64,000 nt of DNA from Palaeococcus ferrophilus DSM 13482 (GTDB lineage: Archaea > Methanobacteriota_B > Thermococci > Thermococcales > Thermococcaceae), in NCBI RefSeq assembly GCF_000966265.1, contig NZ_LANF01000013.1, forward strand, positions 1-64,000. Direction: 5' to 3'. The stretch's first letter is position 1. Each line of letters starts with the position of its first letter. The translations under genes and the position numbers were made by a program. The notes under the pieces were generated by a model. The model did no database searches and had not been told where the DNA came from. It saw only the letters and a program-made list of their open reading frames with translations. Shown here in pieces: positions 18,599 through 27,691 of the stretch.

Positions 18599-19466
18599 CA
18601 TCAATACCACCGACCAGGAAGACGTCCTCTATGGTTACCCCCTCCCTTTTGAAGGGGACTCCGAGCTCCTCAAGCCTCCCGATGATTTCCCCCTCCTCCG
18701 CTTTGGAGCGCGCGTAGATGTAGGTATTCCTTCCAGTCCTTCTCAGGGTAAAGCCCTCAAGTGAAATCTCCTCAAAGGCGACGATCTTCGAGGCAAAACC
18801 CCTTAGATAGTCCCTAGCTATTTCCTCCGGTCTGCCGTCGGCGACTATCTTTCCCGCTTTGAGGAGGAGCACTCGATCACAGACGCTCGATATCTCGTTT
18901 AAGTAGTGGCTCGTGAGGATTATCGTTGCTTCCTCAGCCCTTTCTCTAAGCATCTCCCACAGCTTGAGCCTGTTCTGGACGTCGAGGCCGACGGTTGGCT
19001 CGTCGAGGAAGTAGAGCGGAACCTCGGCGGAGAGAACCATAGCCAGAAGGGCCCTTCTAACCATCCCTCCGGAAAGGGTAGAAAAGAGCTCATCCGCATA
19101 GTCTATCCCGAAGGTTTCCATTGCTTCATCGGCCTTCTTCATGGCTTCCCCCTTTGGGAGACCGCGCATTCTCAGGTAGTGATAGACGTAATCCCTCGGC
19201 GTGAGCGTGTAGAAGTGGGCCCTGACGTCCTGGGGCAGGAGCGCGAAGAACTCCCTGGCTTTCTCGGGTTCCCGCCCAAAGAGCCTCACCTTTCCAGAGT
19301 CGGGCTTCAAAAGCCCCGTGAGTATTCTAATCAGGGTGGTCTTTCCGGCGCCGTTGGGGCCGATTACCCCCACTATCCCTGGCCCTTCTATGGAAAAAGA
19401 AACGCCATCGAGGGCACGCTTTGAGCCGAAGGATTTTGAGAGGTTCTCGGCTTTGATGGCGGGCAT
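18585..19466 (-). CDS. ABC transporter ATP-binding protein
   Basis: 293 residues: nucleotide-binding domain with Walker A GPNGAGKTT (36-44), Q-loop LLPQD, signature LSGGM, Walker B LYFLDEPTVGLD and the switch His in LTSHYLNE, followed by a C-terminal about 80-residue domain (FEEISLEGFTLRRTGRN) typical of ABC-2 exporter ATPases of the CcmA/NatA group. It is the energy unit for the permease gene overlapping its 3' end. The start ATG at 19466 is followed upstream by AT-rich DNA (TTTTTTATCGGGG), with no clear GGTGA site, so a short-leader mRNA is likely. Confidence 0.92.
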   Translation of the reverse strand: MPAIKAENLSKSFGSKRALDGVSFSIEGPGIVGVIGPNGAGKTTLIRILTGLLKPDSGKVRLFGREPEKAREFFALLPQDVRAHFYTLTPRDYVYHYLRMRGLPKGEAMKKADEAMETFGIDYADELFSTLSGGMVRRALLAMVLSAEVPLYFLDEPTVGLDVQNRLKLWEMLRERAEEATIILTSHYLNEISSVCDRVLLLKAGKIVADGRPEEIARDYLRGFASKIVAFEEISLEGFTLRRTGRNTYIYARSKAEEGEIIGRLEELGVPFKREGVTIEDVFLVGGIDDGAD

Positions 19467-19557
19467 ACATAGAGTTTAGACGAATCCCCGATAAAAAAGT
19501 TTTTGGAAAATTGTCCCGTTGTCGGCATTCGCTGAAAGAGAAAATGCAAAGAGAGCG

Positions 19558-20115
19558 TCAAGGGCCCACGACTTCCGGGATAAGGGCACTGCACTTCCGC
19601 TGAAGCTCGGGATTGGCTCTCAGGAGCTCTTCAGCTGGATATTTACCGTTTTCGCGCCATTTTACCACAAAGTTGTGGATCATGTCCAATCCCTCGCGGA
19701 CTGCAGGTATGTTGGCGGTTCCGTTTAGGACGGCATCTCGGGAAACCTCTATAAACGTGATACAGCCGTCATTTTTCGTCATATTTGCCACAGTTGCATT
19801 ATCGGGGAAGTCCTCCGGAAAGATGAGCATCGCTGACCTTACAAGGTTCGACTCCAATCTTGAAAGATCGCGGGTAAGCTCCACCATTGAAAGATTAAAG
19901 GTCTCCGTGGAGTTCTGCTCCAGCGACTCGAGCGCCACTTTCGAATGGAACCTAATGTCACTGAGAGCTATCGAGGTCATCTGGTGAATGCAGAGTTCCT
20001 CGCGGTCTCTCTGCCCCTCTATGAACCTTTGAGAGCCGTATTCGCCTATCGAATGGTATAAAACGCCACCAACGACGATCAGGGCGAGGGTTGCGAGGAT
20101 TATCCTGCCTTTCAT
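19558..20115 (-). CDS. Small exported or membrane-anchored protein, unknown family
   Basis: 185 residues from the ATG at 20115: a single N-terminal hydrophobic segment (GRIILATLALIVVGGVLYH), then a helical extracytoplasmic domain with sequons (NST, NLS, NAT, NGT) and four Cys residues that may pair. The open frame extends to a GTG at 20205, but GGGGGT six bases before 20115 and the signal anchor starting right there favour the shorter form; a TATA-like AAAATTTATAC at about 20250-20262 would give a leader of 110 bases for it, or about 20 bases for the GTG. I do not recognise a domain. Confidence 0.6.
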   Translation of the reverse strand: MKGRIILATLALIVVGGVLYHSIGEYGSQRFIEGQRDREELCIHQMTSIALSDIRFHSKVALESLEQNSTETFNLSMVELTRDLSRLESNLVRSAMLIFPEDFPDNATVANMTKNDGCITFIEVSRDAVLNGTANIPAVREGLDMIHNFVVKWRENGKYPAEELLRANPELQRKCSALIPEVVGP

Positions 20116-20262
20116 AGGTGTACCCCCAAAGGAATTTGATTTCCCTGTTACCGCTTTCCTTGGCACTACTCCAATATCATCGGGTCCCTCTTTTGGTCCC
20201 TCCACGATGTTTAATCTTTGCCAGTATTAACTCTTTTTTGGATAGGAAGTATAAATTTTGGA

Positions 20263-20582
20263 GATTTAAAAAACTTGCTCCAGCTTGTTGAGTCATTTAT
20301 CAGTACCCCAAAGATCACCCATGTAAACACCTGAGCCTTCCCCTTCACACCGAAACGCTGACTTCCACACGTGTCTCGTGGGAATCGTAGAGGGCAACGA
20401 GTCTGTAGTAGGGAATGGGGGGAGCAGGGCCAAACTCGTGTTTCCTGTGTTGGTTGTCCTCACGCCCACATTAAGAGGACGGAAAAAGCCGCCAGGGCGC
20501 TCTTTAAGCAGCCCACTTCCACAGAATATCGTTTGTCGTGGGGTTTAAAATCAAAGAAATCAGAAAAGGTTAGGAAAGGACT
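20263..20582. other. Intergenic segment with coding-like remnant, no intact gene
   Basis: About 320 bases between the small exported protein and the thermosome gene, with a GC content closer to genes than to promoters. On the minus strand bases 20345-20470 form an open frame of 41 codons with no start codon that ends RVEVSVSV and TGA; it contains GPAPPIPYYRLVALYDS, which looks like real protein. On the plus strand a different frame is also open. Nothing identifiable as tRNA or other known RNA. It may be a gene remnant or a structured RNA locus. Confidence 0.35.
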
Positions 20583-22217
20583 TCACTCGAAGTCCTCGCC
20601 GCCGCCCATTCCGCCTTCGCCGCCCTTCTCCTTCTCGAGCTTGCTGGCAGCTATGACGTCGTCAATGCGGAGTATCATTATCGCGGCCTCGCTGGCGCTC
20701 TTGATGGCCTGCTTCTTGACGCGAACCGGCTCTATGACGCCGCGCTCCATCATGTCTGCCGGCTCGCCCTCGAAGACATCAACACCGATGGTCGGTCCCT
20801 TCTCCTTGTGGGCGGCGGTGACCTTAACGAGGGTCTCTATCGGGTCGAGACCTGAGTTCTCGGCGAGGGTCCTCGGTATGACCTTGAGGGCCTCGGCGAA
20901 GGCCTCGATGGCAAGGGCCTCCTTACCGCCAACCTCCTTCGCGTACTCGTCGAGCCTGACGCTGAGCTCTATCTCTGAGGCTCCTCCACCGGCGACTATC
21001 TTGCCGTCCTCGATGATGTCCTTGACGACCTTGACCGCATCTTCGAGGGCCCTCTCAACCTCGTCAACGACGTGCTCGGTTCCACCGCGGATGAGGATGG
21101 TCACTGCCTTCGGGTTCTTGCAGCCCTCAACGAAGATCATGTTCTCGCCGGCAACCTTCCTCTCCTCAACGAGCTCGGCCTCACCGAGGTCTTCGCTCGT
21201 GAGGTCGCGGATGTTGGTGACGATCTTGGCGCCGGTGGCTTTCGCGAGCTTCTCCATGTCGCTCTTCTTGACCCTCCTAACCGCGAGTATTCCGGCCTTG
21301 GCGAGGTAGTGCTGGGCAAGGTCATCAATGCCCTTCTGCACGAAGACGACGTTGGCCCCGACCTCCTTGATCTTCTCGACCATCTCGCGGAGCATGCGCT
21401 CCTCCTGCTCGAGGAAGGCCTGGAGCTGCTCCGGGCTGGTGATCCTTATCTCAGCATCTGTTTCAGTCTCCTTGACCTCAAGGGCCTCGTTTATGAGCGC
21501 TATTTTAGCGTTCTCAACCCTCTTGGGCATTCCTGGGTGGACGCGCTCCTTGTCAATGACGACACCCTTGATGAGCTGGGTGTCCCTGGTGCTTCCCCCC
21601 TCCTTCTTCTCGAACTTGATGTTGTCAATGTCAACCTTGTATGCCTCCCCGACCTTCTCGGCCACCTGCTTGACGGCCTCGACCGCTATCTCGGCGAGGT
21701 ACTCCTTCTCCTCCTCGGCGGCCTTTCCGGTGATTGATGTCATGGCGGCCTTCTTGAGGCTCTCCCTGTCCTCAACGTCAACATCCTTGGCTATCTTGTC
21801 GAGTATCTCCTGGGCCTTCTCGGCCGCCATAGTGTAACCCTTAACTATGATACTCGGGTGAATGTTCTGATCAAGAAGCTCCTCAGCCTTCCTGAGAAGC
21901 TCACCGGCGATGACAACGGCGGTTGTGGTGCCATCACCGGCCTCCTTATCCTGAGTCTTGGCAACCTCAACCATCATCTTGGCGGCCGGGTGCTGGATGT
22001 CCATCTCGTCGAGTATGGTGGCACCGTCGTTGGTGATGATTATGTCGCCGAGGCTGTCAACGAGCATCTTGTCCATGCCCTTCGGGCCGAGGGTGGTCCT
22101 GACGGTCTCGGCTATGATTCTTCCGGCGAGAATGTTGAGCCTCTGGGCGTCCCTTCCAACATACCTCTGGGTCCCCTCGGGGAGAATAACAACCGGCTGA
22201 CCTGCGAGCTGGGCCAT
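20583..22217 (-). CDS. Thermosome (group II chaperonin) subunit
   Basis: ATP-driven archaeal chaperonin, double-ring, cytosolic. All 544 residues show the group II pattern: [14 protein letters not shown] (39-52), NDGATIL (63-69), the nucleotide loop GDGTTT (94-99), and in the last third GGGASEIEL and [20 protein letters not shown]. The C-terminus ends in a Gly/Met/Glu-rich tail ([13 protein letters not shown]), as in Thermococcus chaperonins; I cannot tell whether it is the heat- or cold-induced paralogue. Strong ribosome site GGAGGTGGG before the ATG at 22217, and a good promoter with BRE/TATA (22304-22317). Gene is complete and typical. Confidence 0.96.
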   Translation of the reverse strand: MAQLAGQPVVILPEGTQRYVGRDAQRLNILAGRIIAETVRTTLGPKGMDKMLVDSLGDIIITNDGATILDEMDIQHPAAKMMVEVAKTQDKEAGDGTTTAVVIAGELLRKAEELLDQNIHPSIIVKGYTMAAEKAQEILDKIAKDVDVEDRESLKKAAMTSITGKAAEEEKEYLAEIAVEAVKQVAEKVGEAYKVDIDNIKFEKKEGGSTRDTQLIKGVVIDKERVHPGMPKRVENAKIALINEALEVKETETDAEIRITSPEQLQAFLEQEERMLREMVEKIKEVGANVVFVQKGIDDLAQHYLAKAGILAVRRVKKSDMEKLAKATGAKIVTNIRDLTSEDLGEAELVEERKVAGENMIFVEGCKNPKAVTILIRGGTEHVVDEVERALEDAVKVVKDIIEDGKIVAGGGASEIELSVRLDEYAKEVGGKEALAIEAFAEALKVIPRTLAENSGLDPIETLVKVTAAHKEKGPTIGVDVFEGEPADMMERGVIEPVRVKKQAIKSASEAAIMILRIDDVIAASKLEKEKGGEGGMGGGEDFE

Positions 22218-22303
22218 CTTGACCCACCTCCTTTTATTTTTTTGTGTGAGGCTTTTCCGGTTTTAGTTACAATATGTGCTTCCGCTCATATGTTCCTTTG
22301 GGT

Positions 22304-22317
22304 TATTTATAAATTTT
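22304..22317 (-). promoter_or_regulatory. Thermosome promoter (TATA box)
   Basis: On the minus strand CCGAAAAATTTATAAATAA presents a purine-rich BRE followed by a strong TATA box. The expected transcription start is near 22285, giving a 5' leader of about 70 bases with GGAGGTGGG before the ATG. Just downstream of TATA lies TATAAATAACCCAAAGG and ACATATG, which partly matches heat-shock-regulator (Phr) sites as I remember them, but weakly. Confidence 0.6.
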
Positions 22318-22402
22318 TCGGTTGAAGACCAGGAGGCGAGAATTGTGCTGGAAAGTGATACGAAGCGGCACATACGTCTCCGTGGCCTTTTAGAGTGTAT
22401 TT

Positions 22403-22465
22403 GCCTCAGGTGGGGATAAAACGTCTTCATCGCAGCGCTCCGCTGGGATGACACTCATCATCGGC
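22403..22465 (-). ncRNA. Candidate box C/D guide sRNA
   Basis: On the minus strand: C box ATGATGA (22461-22455), D box CTGA (22409-22406), 56 bases from C to D, the standard size for Thermococcales C/D RNAs. Flanks GCC(G) and GGC can form the terminal stem. Internally CGATGA (C'-like, five of six) follows CGGA (D'-like, three of four). The guide next to D ends TTTTATCCCCAC; that next to D' is GTGTCATCCCAG. By the N-plus-5 rule a G in a GTGGGGATAA-like target would be methylated; I could not identify the target. Call rests on boxes and spacing alone. Confidence 0.5.
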
Positions 22466-22559
22466 GGTGAGAGTTCTCCCTCCATCTTAATAACCTTTTG
22501 CAGGAGAGATGGCCCATGGGGGAGATAAACTTATTTACGCTCTTCCCGCACTCCATCAC

Positions 22560-23193
22560 ATGCCCCGCTTAACCCTCGGAGGGAGGGAAATTGAATACGA
22601 GCTCGTGCTCAGAAACGTCCGCTACGTCAGGATTAGCCTCCTCCCCGATGGGCGGCTGAGGGTTGTCTCGCCCACGGCCGATGTTGAGCCTTTTCTCCTT
22701 AAAAAACGCCGCTGGATACTCGGAAGACTGGCCCTCCTTGAGGAGGCCCGGGTGGATGGCTTTCCCTACTTCGGGGAGTTCCTCAACGAGCCGCCTGCTC
22801 GGGGTGGTGAACTTGAGACGCTCTTAAGGAAGGAACTCAGAAAAACGGTTATGCCACTCGTGGTGAAGAGGAGCGCTGATTTCAACGTTTCTCCAGGAAG
22901 GGTTTACATCCGAAAAGCCCGGAGCAGGTGGGGGAGCGCTTCCTCCAGGGGAAACGTCAGCTTCAGCCTCGCGCTCGCCGCCCTGCCCTTGGAGATTATA
23001 GACTACGTGGTGACCCACGAGGTGGCCCACCTCAGGCATATGAACCACTCCCGGGCATTCTGGTCCCTCGTTGCGAGCGTGCACCCCGACTGGAGGGAGA
23101 AGCGGAAGGAACTCAAAAAATGGTGGGCGGTTGTGAGCTTAAACGACGTGTGGCGGGAACTCCTCACTCCAGGGGGGGAGCCCTCACCTATGA
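22560..23193 (+). pseudogene. YgjP-type zinc metallopeptidase (DUF45), reading frame disturbed near the 3' end
   Basis: Predicted zinc-dependent metallopeptidase, SprT/wss1-like clan. It has the family motifs RSRWGS (121-126), the zinc helix THEVAHL (HEVAH 153-157) and a third ligand His163 in MNHSRAFW. As read, the frame does not stop where the family ends but continues to 23366 into the opposite gene. Deleting one G from the run of seven at 23172-23178 brings TGA at 23191-23193 into frame and gives a normal 210-residue protein ending TPGGSPHL. Start is uncertain: ATG at 22509 has AGGAGAG upstream; ATG at 22560 fits the family N-terminus and a TATA-like AAACTTATTTA 25 bases upstream (leaderless). 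The catalytic domain is intact either way, so pseudogene status is only formal. Confidence 0.7.
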
Positions 23194-23593
23194 GGTGCAT
23201 CACGACCTTCCTGTGCCGGGGCCTCACGTCCAGCTCCACGAAGAATATCTGCTGCCATATCCCCTTCACCAGCTTCCCCTTTATGACGGGAAGCGCCAGT
23301 GACGGCCCGAGGAGACTCGCCCTCAGGTGGGAGTGGGCGTTGTTGTCTATTATGTCGTGCCGGTAGCCCTTACCCTTGGGTATCAGCTCCTCCATCATGC
23401 GCTTGAAGTCCTCCACAAGGCCATCCTCGTTCTCCAGGGCAACCACCGCCCCCGTGGCCCCTGGAACGAATATAAGCACGTGCCCATCGCGAACGCCGGC
23501 CCTCTCCACGAAGCGCTCCACCTCATCCGTGATGTCAACCATGTCAATCTCACCCTTCGTGGTGAAGTGCAGCTCCTCAATCACCACCTTCAT
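23164..23593 (-). pseudogene. YjbQ / UPF0047 family protein, reading frame disturbed near the 3' end
   Basis: Family TIGR00149, described as a secondary thiamine-phosphate synthase in Escherichia coli. Expected core is complete: VPGATGAVVALENEDG (43-58), the histidine cluster DNNAHSHLRASLLGPS (83-98) and GIWQQIFFVELD (111-122), ending KVVMHLIGE. As read the frame runs on to 23003 with about 65 residues that are only the antisense of the YgjP gene. Removing one base of the seven-G run (C on this strand) gives GEGSPLE and TGA, a 142-residue protein of normal length. The ATG at 23593 follows GGAGGG; the frame opens at 23626 but the family starts here. It is third in a minus-strand operon headed by a ThiN-domain regulator. 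Confidence 0.75.
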
Positions 23594-23864
23594 TCCTGAC
23601 CCTCCAAATCCCGTATCCAACGGCAAACCCTATTAGGTTTGCGGCCATATCGTGGAGGGAGAACGTCCTGCCCGGCACGGCGAGCTGGAGCACCTCGAGC
23701 AGGATGGGGAAAACTACAAGCCACGCCCTCCCCCCGAGGACGCCGAGCAGGAGAAACTCAATGAGATGAACCACCTTGTCCCCGTTGGCGACGGGGGAGG
23801 CTGGAACCACGGGGAAGAGGTTCAAAAGGAAGAGGAGGATTACGTAGGCTTTTAAGCCCCTCAT
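23577..23864 (-). CDS. VanZ-like small membrane protein
   Basis: 95 residues with three or four membrane segments: an N-terminal one (AYVILLFLLNLFPVV), a second preceded by the VanZ-type DKVVHLIEFLLLGVLGG (about 29-45), and two C-terminal ones (WLVVFPILLEVLQLAVPGRTFSL and ANLIGFAVGYGIW). The order D-K-x-x-H followed later by an acidic residue, then PGR and a D..AN motif, is that of VanZ-like phosphotransmitter domains. Its 3' end overlaps the yjbQ start by 17 bases; its 5' end overlaps the stop of the ThiR gene. Whether it has any thiamine link is unknown. Confidence 0.75.
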   Translation of the reverse strand: MRGLKAYVILLFLLNLFPVVPASPVANGDKVVHLIEFLLLGVLGGRAWLVVFPILLEVLQLAVPGRTFSLHDMAANLIGFAVGYGIWRVRNEGGD

Positions 23865-24748
23865 AGAAAGCTCTCCAGCAGCTTTACCTTCCTCAGAACG
23901 TCGAGGGGGTCCTTCCCGAAGATGTATATGACGGGCTCTATACCGAAGCCACCCTCGTCCACCACCGCGTCCAGCGCCTCCCCTTTGAAGAGGTCTATGA
24001 TCCTTTTCACGGTCTCCTCCTCGCTCCTTTTCCCGGGTTCTATGCTCGCCGTCCTAAGGCCGGCCTTTTGGAGTGCCTCCTCTACCCTCTCATCGTACTT
24101 TATGTTGATGACGCTCCTCAAATCCACATCGAGCCCGATGAGCCCGAGCAGTATCGAGGCGGAGTGCCTGCTCGCCCCGAATTCAGCTGGCAACGCGTAC
24201 ACCTTTCCCTTCGAGAGAGTTATTCTCCCGGGGATTGCCGCGACGTCTTCTATACTCCGAGCATCCGGCAGGGCGTAGGCGAAGTTGCTCCGCACCTCTG
24301 GAATGAGCGAGGGGAAGAGCTCATCTCTTGAGAGCTCCCGCACCGCAAGGTTCAGGAGGGTTAGGACCTCGGACCTGTCCTCGCTCGGGGCTAAGAGCTC
24401 GCCGCAGAAGCTTTCGTTATCTATCCCTGCGTATCGCAGGTACTCCCCGCAGAGCTCCCCATCCAGAAGCTCGAGGAAGCGGCGGAAGGAGTACTTTATT
24501 ATCTCCTCTCTGGGCGCCCCGTAGAGTATCATGTCGCCTATCTCGCGCGCGCTGTCCTCTATAATGGCCTCTATCTCTTCCACCTTTTTGTACTTCCCGC
24601 CTATGTACTTGCTCACCATCGCCTGGGTTATGCCGAGGCGCTCGGCTATCTCCGACTGGCTCATGCCCCTCTCGTAGAGGTAGCGCGCCACCATGGCCCT
24701 CAATCCCGGGGCCACCACCTCGGCCCAGAAACTGCACGGCGTTCTCAT
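23861..24748 (-). CDS. ThiR-like transcription regulator (HTH + ThiN domain)
   Basis: 295 residues: an N-terminal helix-turn-helix (about 20-50, MSQSEIAERLGITQAMVSKYIGG), a helical linker, and a C-terminal ThiN domain (about 125-290) as in the thiamine-phosphate synthase half of ThiDN. ThiN without ThiD, fused to HTH, is the architecture of the archaeal thiamine repressor ThiR, which senses thiamine phosphates. It heads an operon with vanZ-like and yjbQ genes. Its promoter (TTTTATAAC, about 24781-24789, minus) is back to back with that of pyrB. The regulator's target genes are not visible here beyond its own operon. Confidence 0.82.
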   Translation of the reverse strand: MRTPCSFWAEVVAPGLRAMVARYLYERGMSQSEIAERLGITQAMVSKYIGGKYKKVEEIEAIIEDSAREIGDMILYGAPREEIIKYSFRRFLELLDGELCGEYLRYAGIDNESFCGELLAPSEDRSEVLTLLNLAVRELSRDELFPSLIPEVRSNFAYALPDARSIEDVAAIPGRITLSKGKVYALPAEFGASRHSASILLGLIGLDVDLRSVINIKYDERVEEALQKAGLRTASIEPGKRSEEETVKRIIDLFKGEALDAVVDEGGFGIEPVIYIFGKDPLDVLRKVKLLESFL

Positions 24749-24770
24749 CCCACCACCTTATTGAATTGCT

Positions 24771-25787
<1,017 letters not shown>

Positions 25788-26243
25788 ATGGCCGAACTTA
25801 AGGTTACCGCGATTAGAGAGGGAACGGTTATAGACCACATTCCAGCGGGCAAGGGACTCAAGGTCATCGAGATACTCCACCTCAACAGGGTGAACGGCGG
25901 CGTTCTATTGCTCGCCGCAAACGTGTCCAGCGGCAAGCTGGGCAGGAAGGACATAGTGAAGGTCGAGGACAAGTTCCTGAGCGAGGAAGAGGTCAACAAG
26001 ATAGCTCTTATAGCGCCCAACGCGACCGTGAACATCGTGAGGGACTACAGGGTGGCCGAGAAGTTTAAGGTGGAGATTCCGGACGAGATAGTGGGCATAC
26101 TCACCTGCCCGAACCCCAACTGCGTCAGCAACCACGAGTACGTGAGGTCGAGGTTCCACGTGGAGAGCAAGGAGCCTTTGAAACTCCGCTGCCACTACTG
26201 TGAGAGGACCGTTGAGGGGGAGGACATCCCCCGCAGCCTCTGA
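25788..26243 (+). CDS. pyrI: Aspartate carbamoyltransferase regulatory chain
   Basis: Binds CTP/ATP in the N-terminal alpha/beta domain and docks on PyrB through a C-terminal zinc ribbon. 151 residues; effector-site features EGTVIDHIPAGKGLKV (11-26) with Lys, and zinc ligands Cys107, Cys112, Cys135 and Cys138 (TCPNPNC, RCHYC). The ATG directly follows the pyrB stop, so the subunits are made together. An inverted-repeat terminator follows the stop. Confidence 0.96.
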   Translation: MAELKVTAIREGTVIDHIPAGKGLKVIEILHLNRVNGGVLLLAANVSSGKLGRKDIVKVEDKFLSEEEVNKIALIAPNATVNIVRDYRVAEKFKVEIPDEIVGILTCPNPNCVSNHEYVRSRFHVESKEPLKLRCHYCERTVEGEDIPRSL

Positions 26244-26270
26244 CATCTTTTTTAATTAAAATTAAAGATG
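26244..26270. terminator. Bidirectional terminator-like inverted repeat between pyrI and ECF gene
   Basis: CATCTTT - 13 AT bases - AAAGATG. The seven-base arms sit in the 28-base space between convergent stops, with T-rich tracts on both strands (CTTTTTTAATTAAAA). Archaeal termination needs mainly T tracts, which exist in each direction here. Confidence 0.5.
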
Positions 26271-26271
26271 C

Positions 26272-26853
26272 TCACTCCCGCACCACGTGGGGGAGCGCCC
26301 TCAGGACGGGCACTATCACGAGGAACGCCCCGATAACATCAACAACTGTCTGTATTGCGTTGGGGAGGCTTATCGCCAGCCAGAATGGCATGTGGGTGAA
26401 CTCCTCGACCAGTGGAATCACCTGCTCCCTGGGAACTCCGAACCATACGGGGATGGCGTAGTAGTAGTTCATCGCCATCATGAGGGGTGCCCTTATCAGA
26501 ATCCCGAAGACCGTACCGAGAACTATGAATGGCAGGTACTTCTCGGGGGAGCCGACCTTGAAGTGTGTGAGCCTCTTCGCGAGCTCGAGGCCGAGGACAA
26601 CGCTCAGCGTGGCTAGGAACTTCATGCTCGCCCCGAGCCACGAGGAGCTGCCCACCATGCTGATGCCGAGGAACAGGAGCACCAGGCCGAGGAAACCCGT
26701 TTCCAGGCCGTAGAGGAGATAGAGCAGCACCATCGGCACCGCCACGAAGTCAATGTCCATCCCCCACGGTGTTTTGACCTTCAGGGGGGAGAGCTGGAGG
26801 ACGAGTGCGAGCGCGAGCATCAGGGCAAGTATGGCAACGTCTCTCGCCTTCAT
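26272..26853 (-). CDS. ECF transporter substrate-binding (S) component-like membrane protein
   Basis: About 193 residues with six hydrophobic segments; RDVAILALMLALALVLQL at the N-terminus and DFVAVPMVLLYLLYGLETG match the S components of energy-coupling-factor vitamin transporters, closest in look to the riboflavin type (RibU); the substrate cannot be proved. The start is ATG 26853, preceded by GGTGAAG. A longer frame reaches 26904 but would place the ATG inside the promoter: TTTATAAA (26885-26892) is the TATA box. A long palindrome lies just upstream of it (26895-26916). No EcfA/EcfT genes are nearby, so it would use a shared energising module. Confidence 0.75.
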   Translation of the reverse strand: MKARDVAILALMLALALVLQLSPLKVKTPWGMDIDFVAVPMVLLYLLYGLETGFLGLVLLFLGISMVGSSSWLGASMKFLATLSVVLGLELAKRLTHFKVGSPEKYLPFIVLGTVFGILIRAPLMMAMNYYYAIPVWFGVPREQVIPLVEEFTHMPFWLAISLPNAIQTVVDVIGAFLVIVPVLRALPHVVRE

Positions 26854-26874
26854 GGACTTCACCGGAAGAAACAA

Positions 26875-26916
26875 TGTTCCAAAATTTATAAAAGTTTGTT
26901 CCAATAATGGAACAAA
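26875..26916 (-). promoter_or_regulatory. ECF gene promoter with palindromic operator
   Basis: Perfect inverted repeat TTTGTTCCA - ATAA - TGGAACAAA (26895-26916) directly upstream of the TATA box (26885-26892), plus a third half-site TGTTCCA at 26875-26881 downstream of it. The three half-sites bracket TATA and BRE, so a regulator bound here would control access of TBP/TFB. A vitamin-sensing regulator is a reasonable guess. Confidence 0.6.
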
Positions 26917-26923
26917 AGAGGAA

Positions 26924-27649
26924 TCAGAGGAAGGCGTGTCTGTTCTTGTAGAGGGCGTAGGCCGCGTAGCTCAGGAGGCCCATGCTGATGAGCCCGAGAA
27001 CGAGGACGAGGGCCACAACCCCCTGTGCAAAGGAGAGTGATTTTCCAAGGGCCTCCGCTATGCGGGCGAGCTCCTCGGGGTTGTTGATGGCGTATATCCC
27101 ATACCTCACTGAGAAGCCCGCCATCACGAGCGGGACGGGAATGGCGGCAAAGGCGAGCATAACCCCGAGGCTTCCCCTCTTCCTGATGCTGAGCATTGAG
27201 AGCAGGACGGGCACTATTAGTATGAGCGCCGTCAGCGCATAGGCCGGTCCGAATATGCCGGCCAGGATGAAGAATGGCACCATTCCAAATAGGTACGCCT
27301 TGTAGGCCTTGTTTACCTCCATTATCCTCTCCGTGAAGTCGTAGGGAGCTGATCTGGAATACTTGAGCATCAGCTCAACCTCGCGGAGGTAGGATTTGGT
27401 GTCCTCTCCAACAGTCTTCTCTTTGGTCATGTTCTTCAACCTGACGGCGCGCTTGTAGAAGAAGTTCGCCAGCTCCTCGTTGTCAATCGTTACACTTTCG
27501 CTCAGCTCGAGAAAGTTCTTCTTGGCCTCTTCAAGCTTATTTATAACCTTAATCTTCTTCTTGTCCGGAAGGGATGATAGTGAGTTAACCTTCTCCTGGG
27601 TCTCACCCAGAACCTCGGCTGTCTGCCTGAGAATCTCGGGACTCTTCAT
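26924..27649 (-). CDS. Membrane protein with N-terminal coiled coil, unknown family
   Basis: 241 residues: a cytoplasmic helical N-terminal half (residues 1-115, Lys/Glu-rich heptads such as KKIKVINKLEEAKKNFLELSE is split by this region), then four hydrophobic segments at about 118-150, 155-180 and 205-235. I do not recognise the family. Translation starts at an ATG with GGAGGTG upstream (CCAGAG then GGTGTTTTC on the sense strand is weaker). It lies downstream of the NSS transporter operon with a 40-base gap that contains TATAAATTT-like sequence, so it may have its own promoter. Confidence 0.6.
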   Translation of the reverse strand: MKSPEILRQTAEVLGETQEKVNSLSSLPDKKKIKVINKLEEAKKNFLELSESVTIDNEELANFFYKRAVRLKNMTKEKTVGEDTKSYLREVELMLKYSRSAPYDFTERIMEVNKAYKAYLFGMVPFFILAGIFGPAYALTALILIVPVLLSMLSIRKRGSLGVMLAFAAIPVPLVMAGFSVRYGIYAINNPEELARIAEALGKSLSFAQGVVALVLVLGLISMGLLSYAAYALYKNRHAFL

Positions 27650-27691
27650 GAAAACACCTCCAGAGGAAATAAAAAAGGGAGGGCTATAAAT

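Noticed and set aside
20371-21309. A 312-codon plus-strand open frame
   Set aside because: Mostly antisense of the thermosome gene; Ser/Arg-rich product typical of shadow translation.
22290-22314. Phr heat-shock operator at the thermosome promoter
   Set aside because: Only partial agreement with the remembered consensus (TTTA and AAAA blocks imperfect); not enough to call a feature without a matrix score.
26854-26904. Upstream ATG for the ECF S-component
   Set aside because: It would lie upstream of the TATA box, inside the palindromic operator, and so cannot be in the mRNA.
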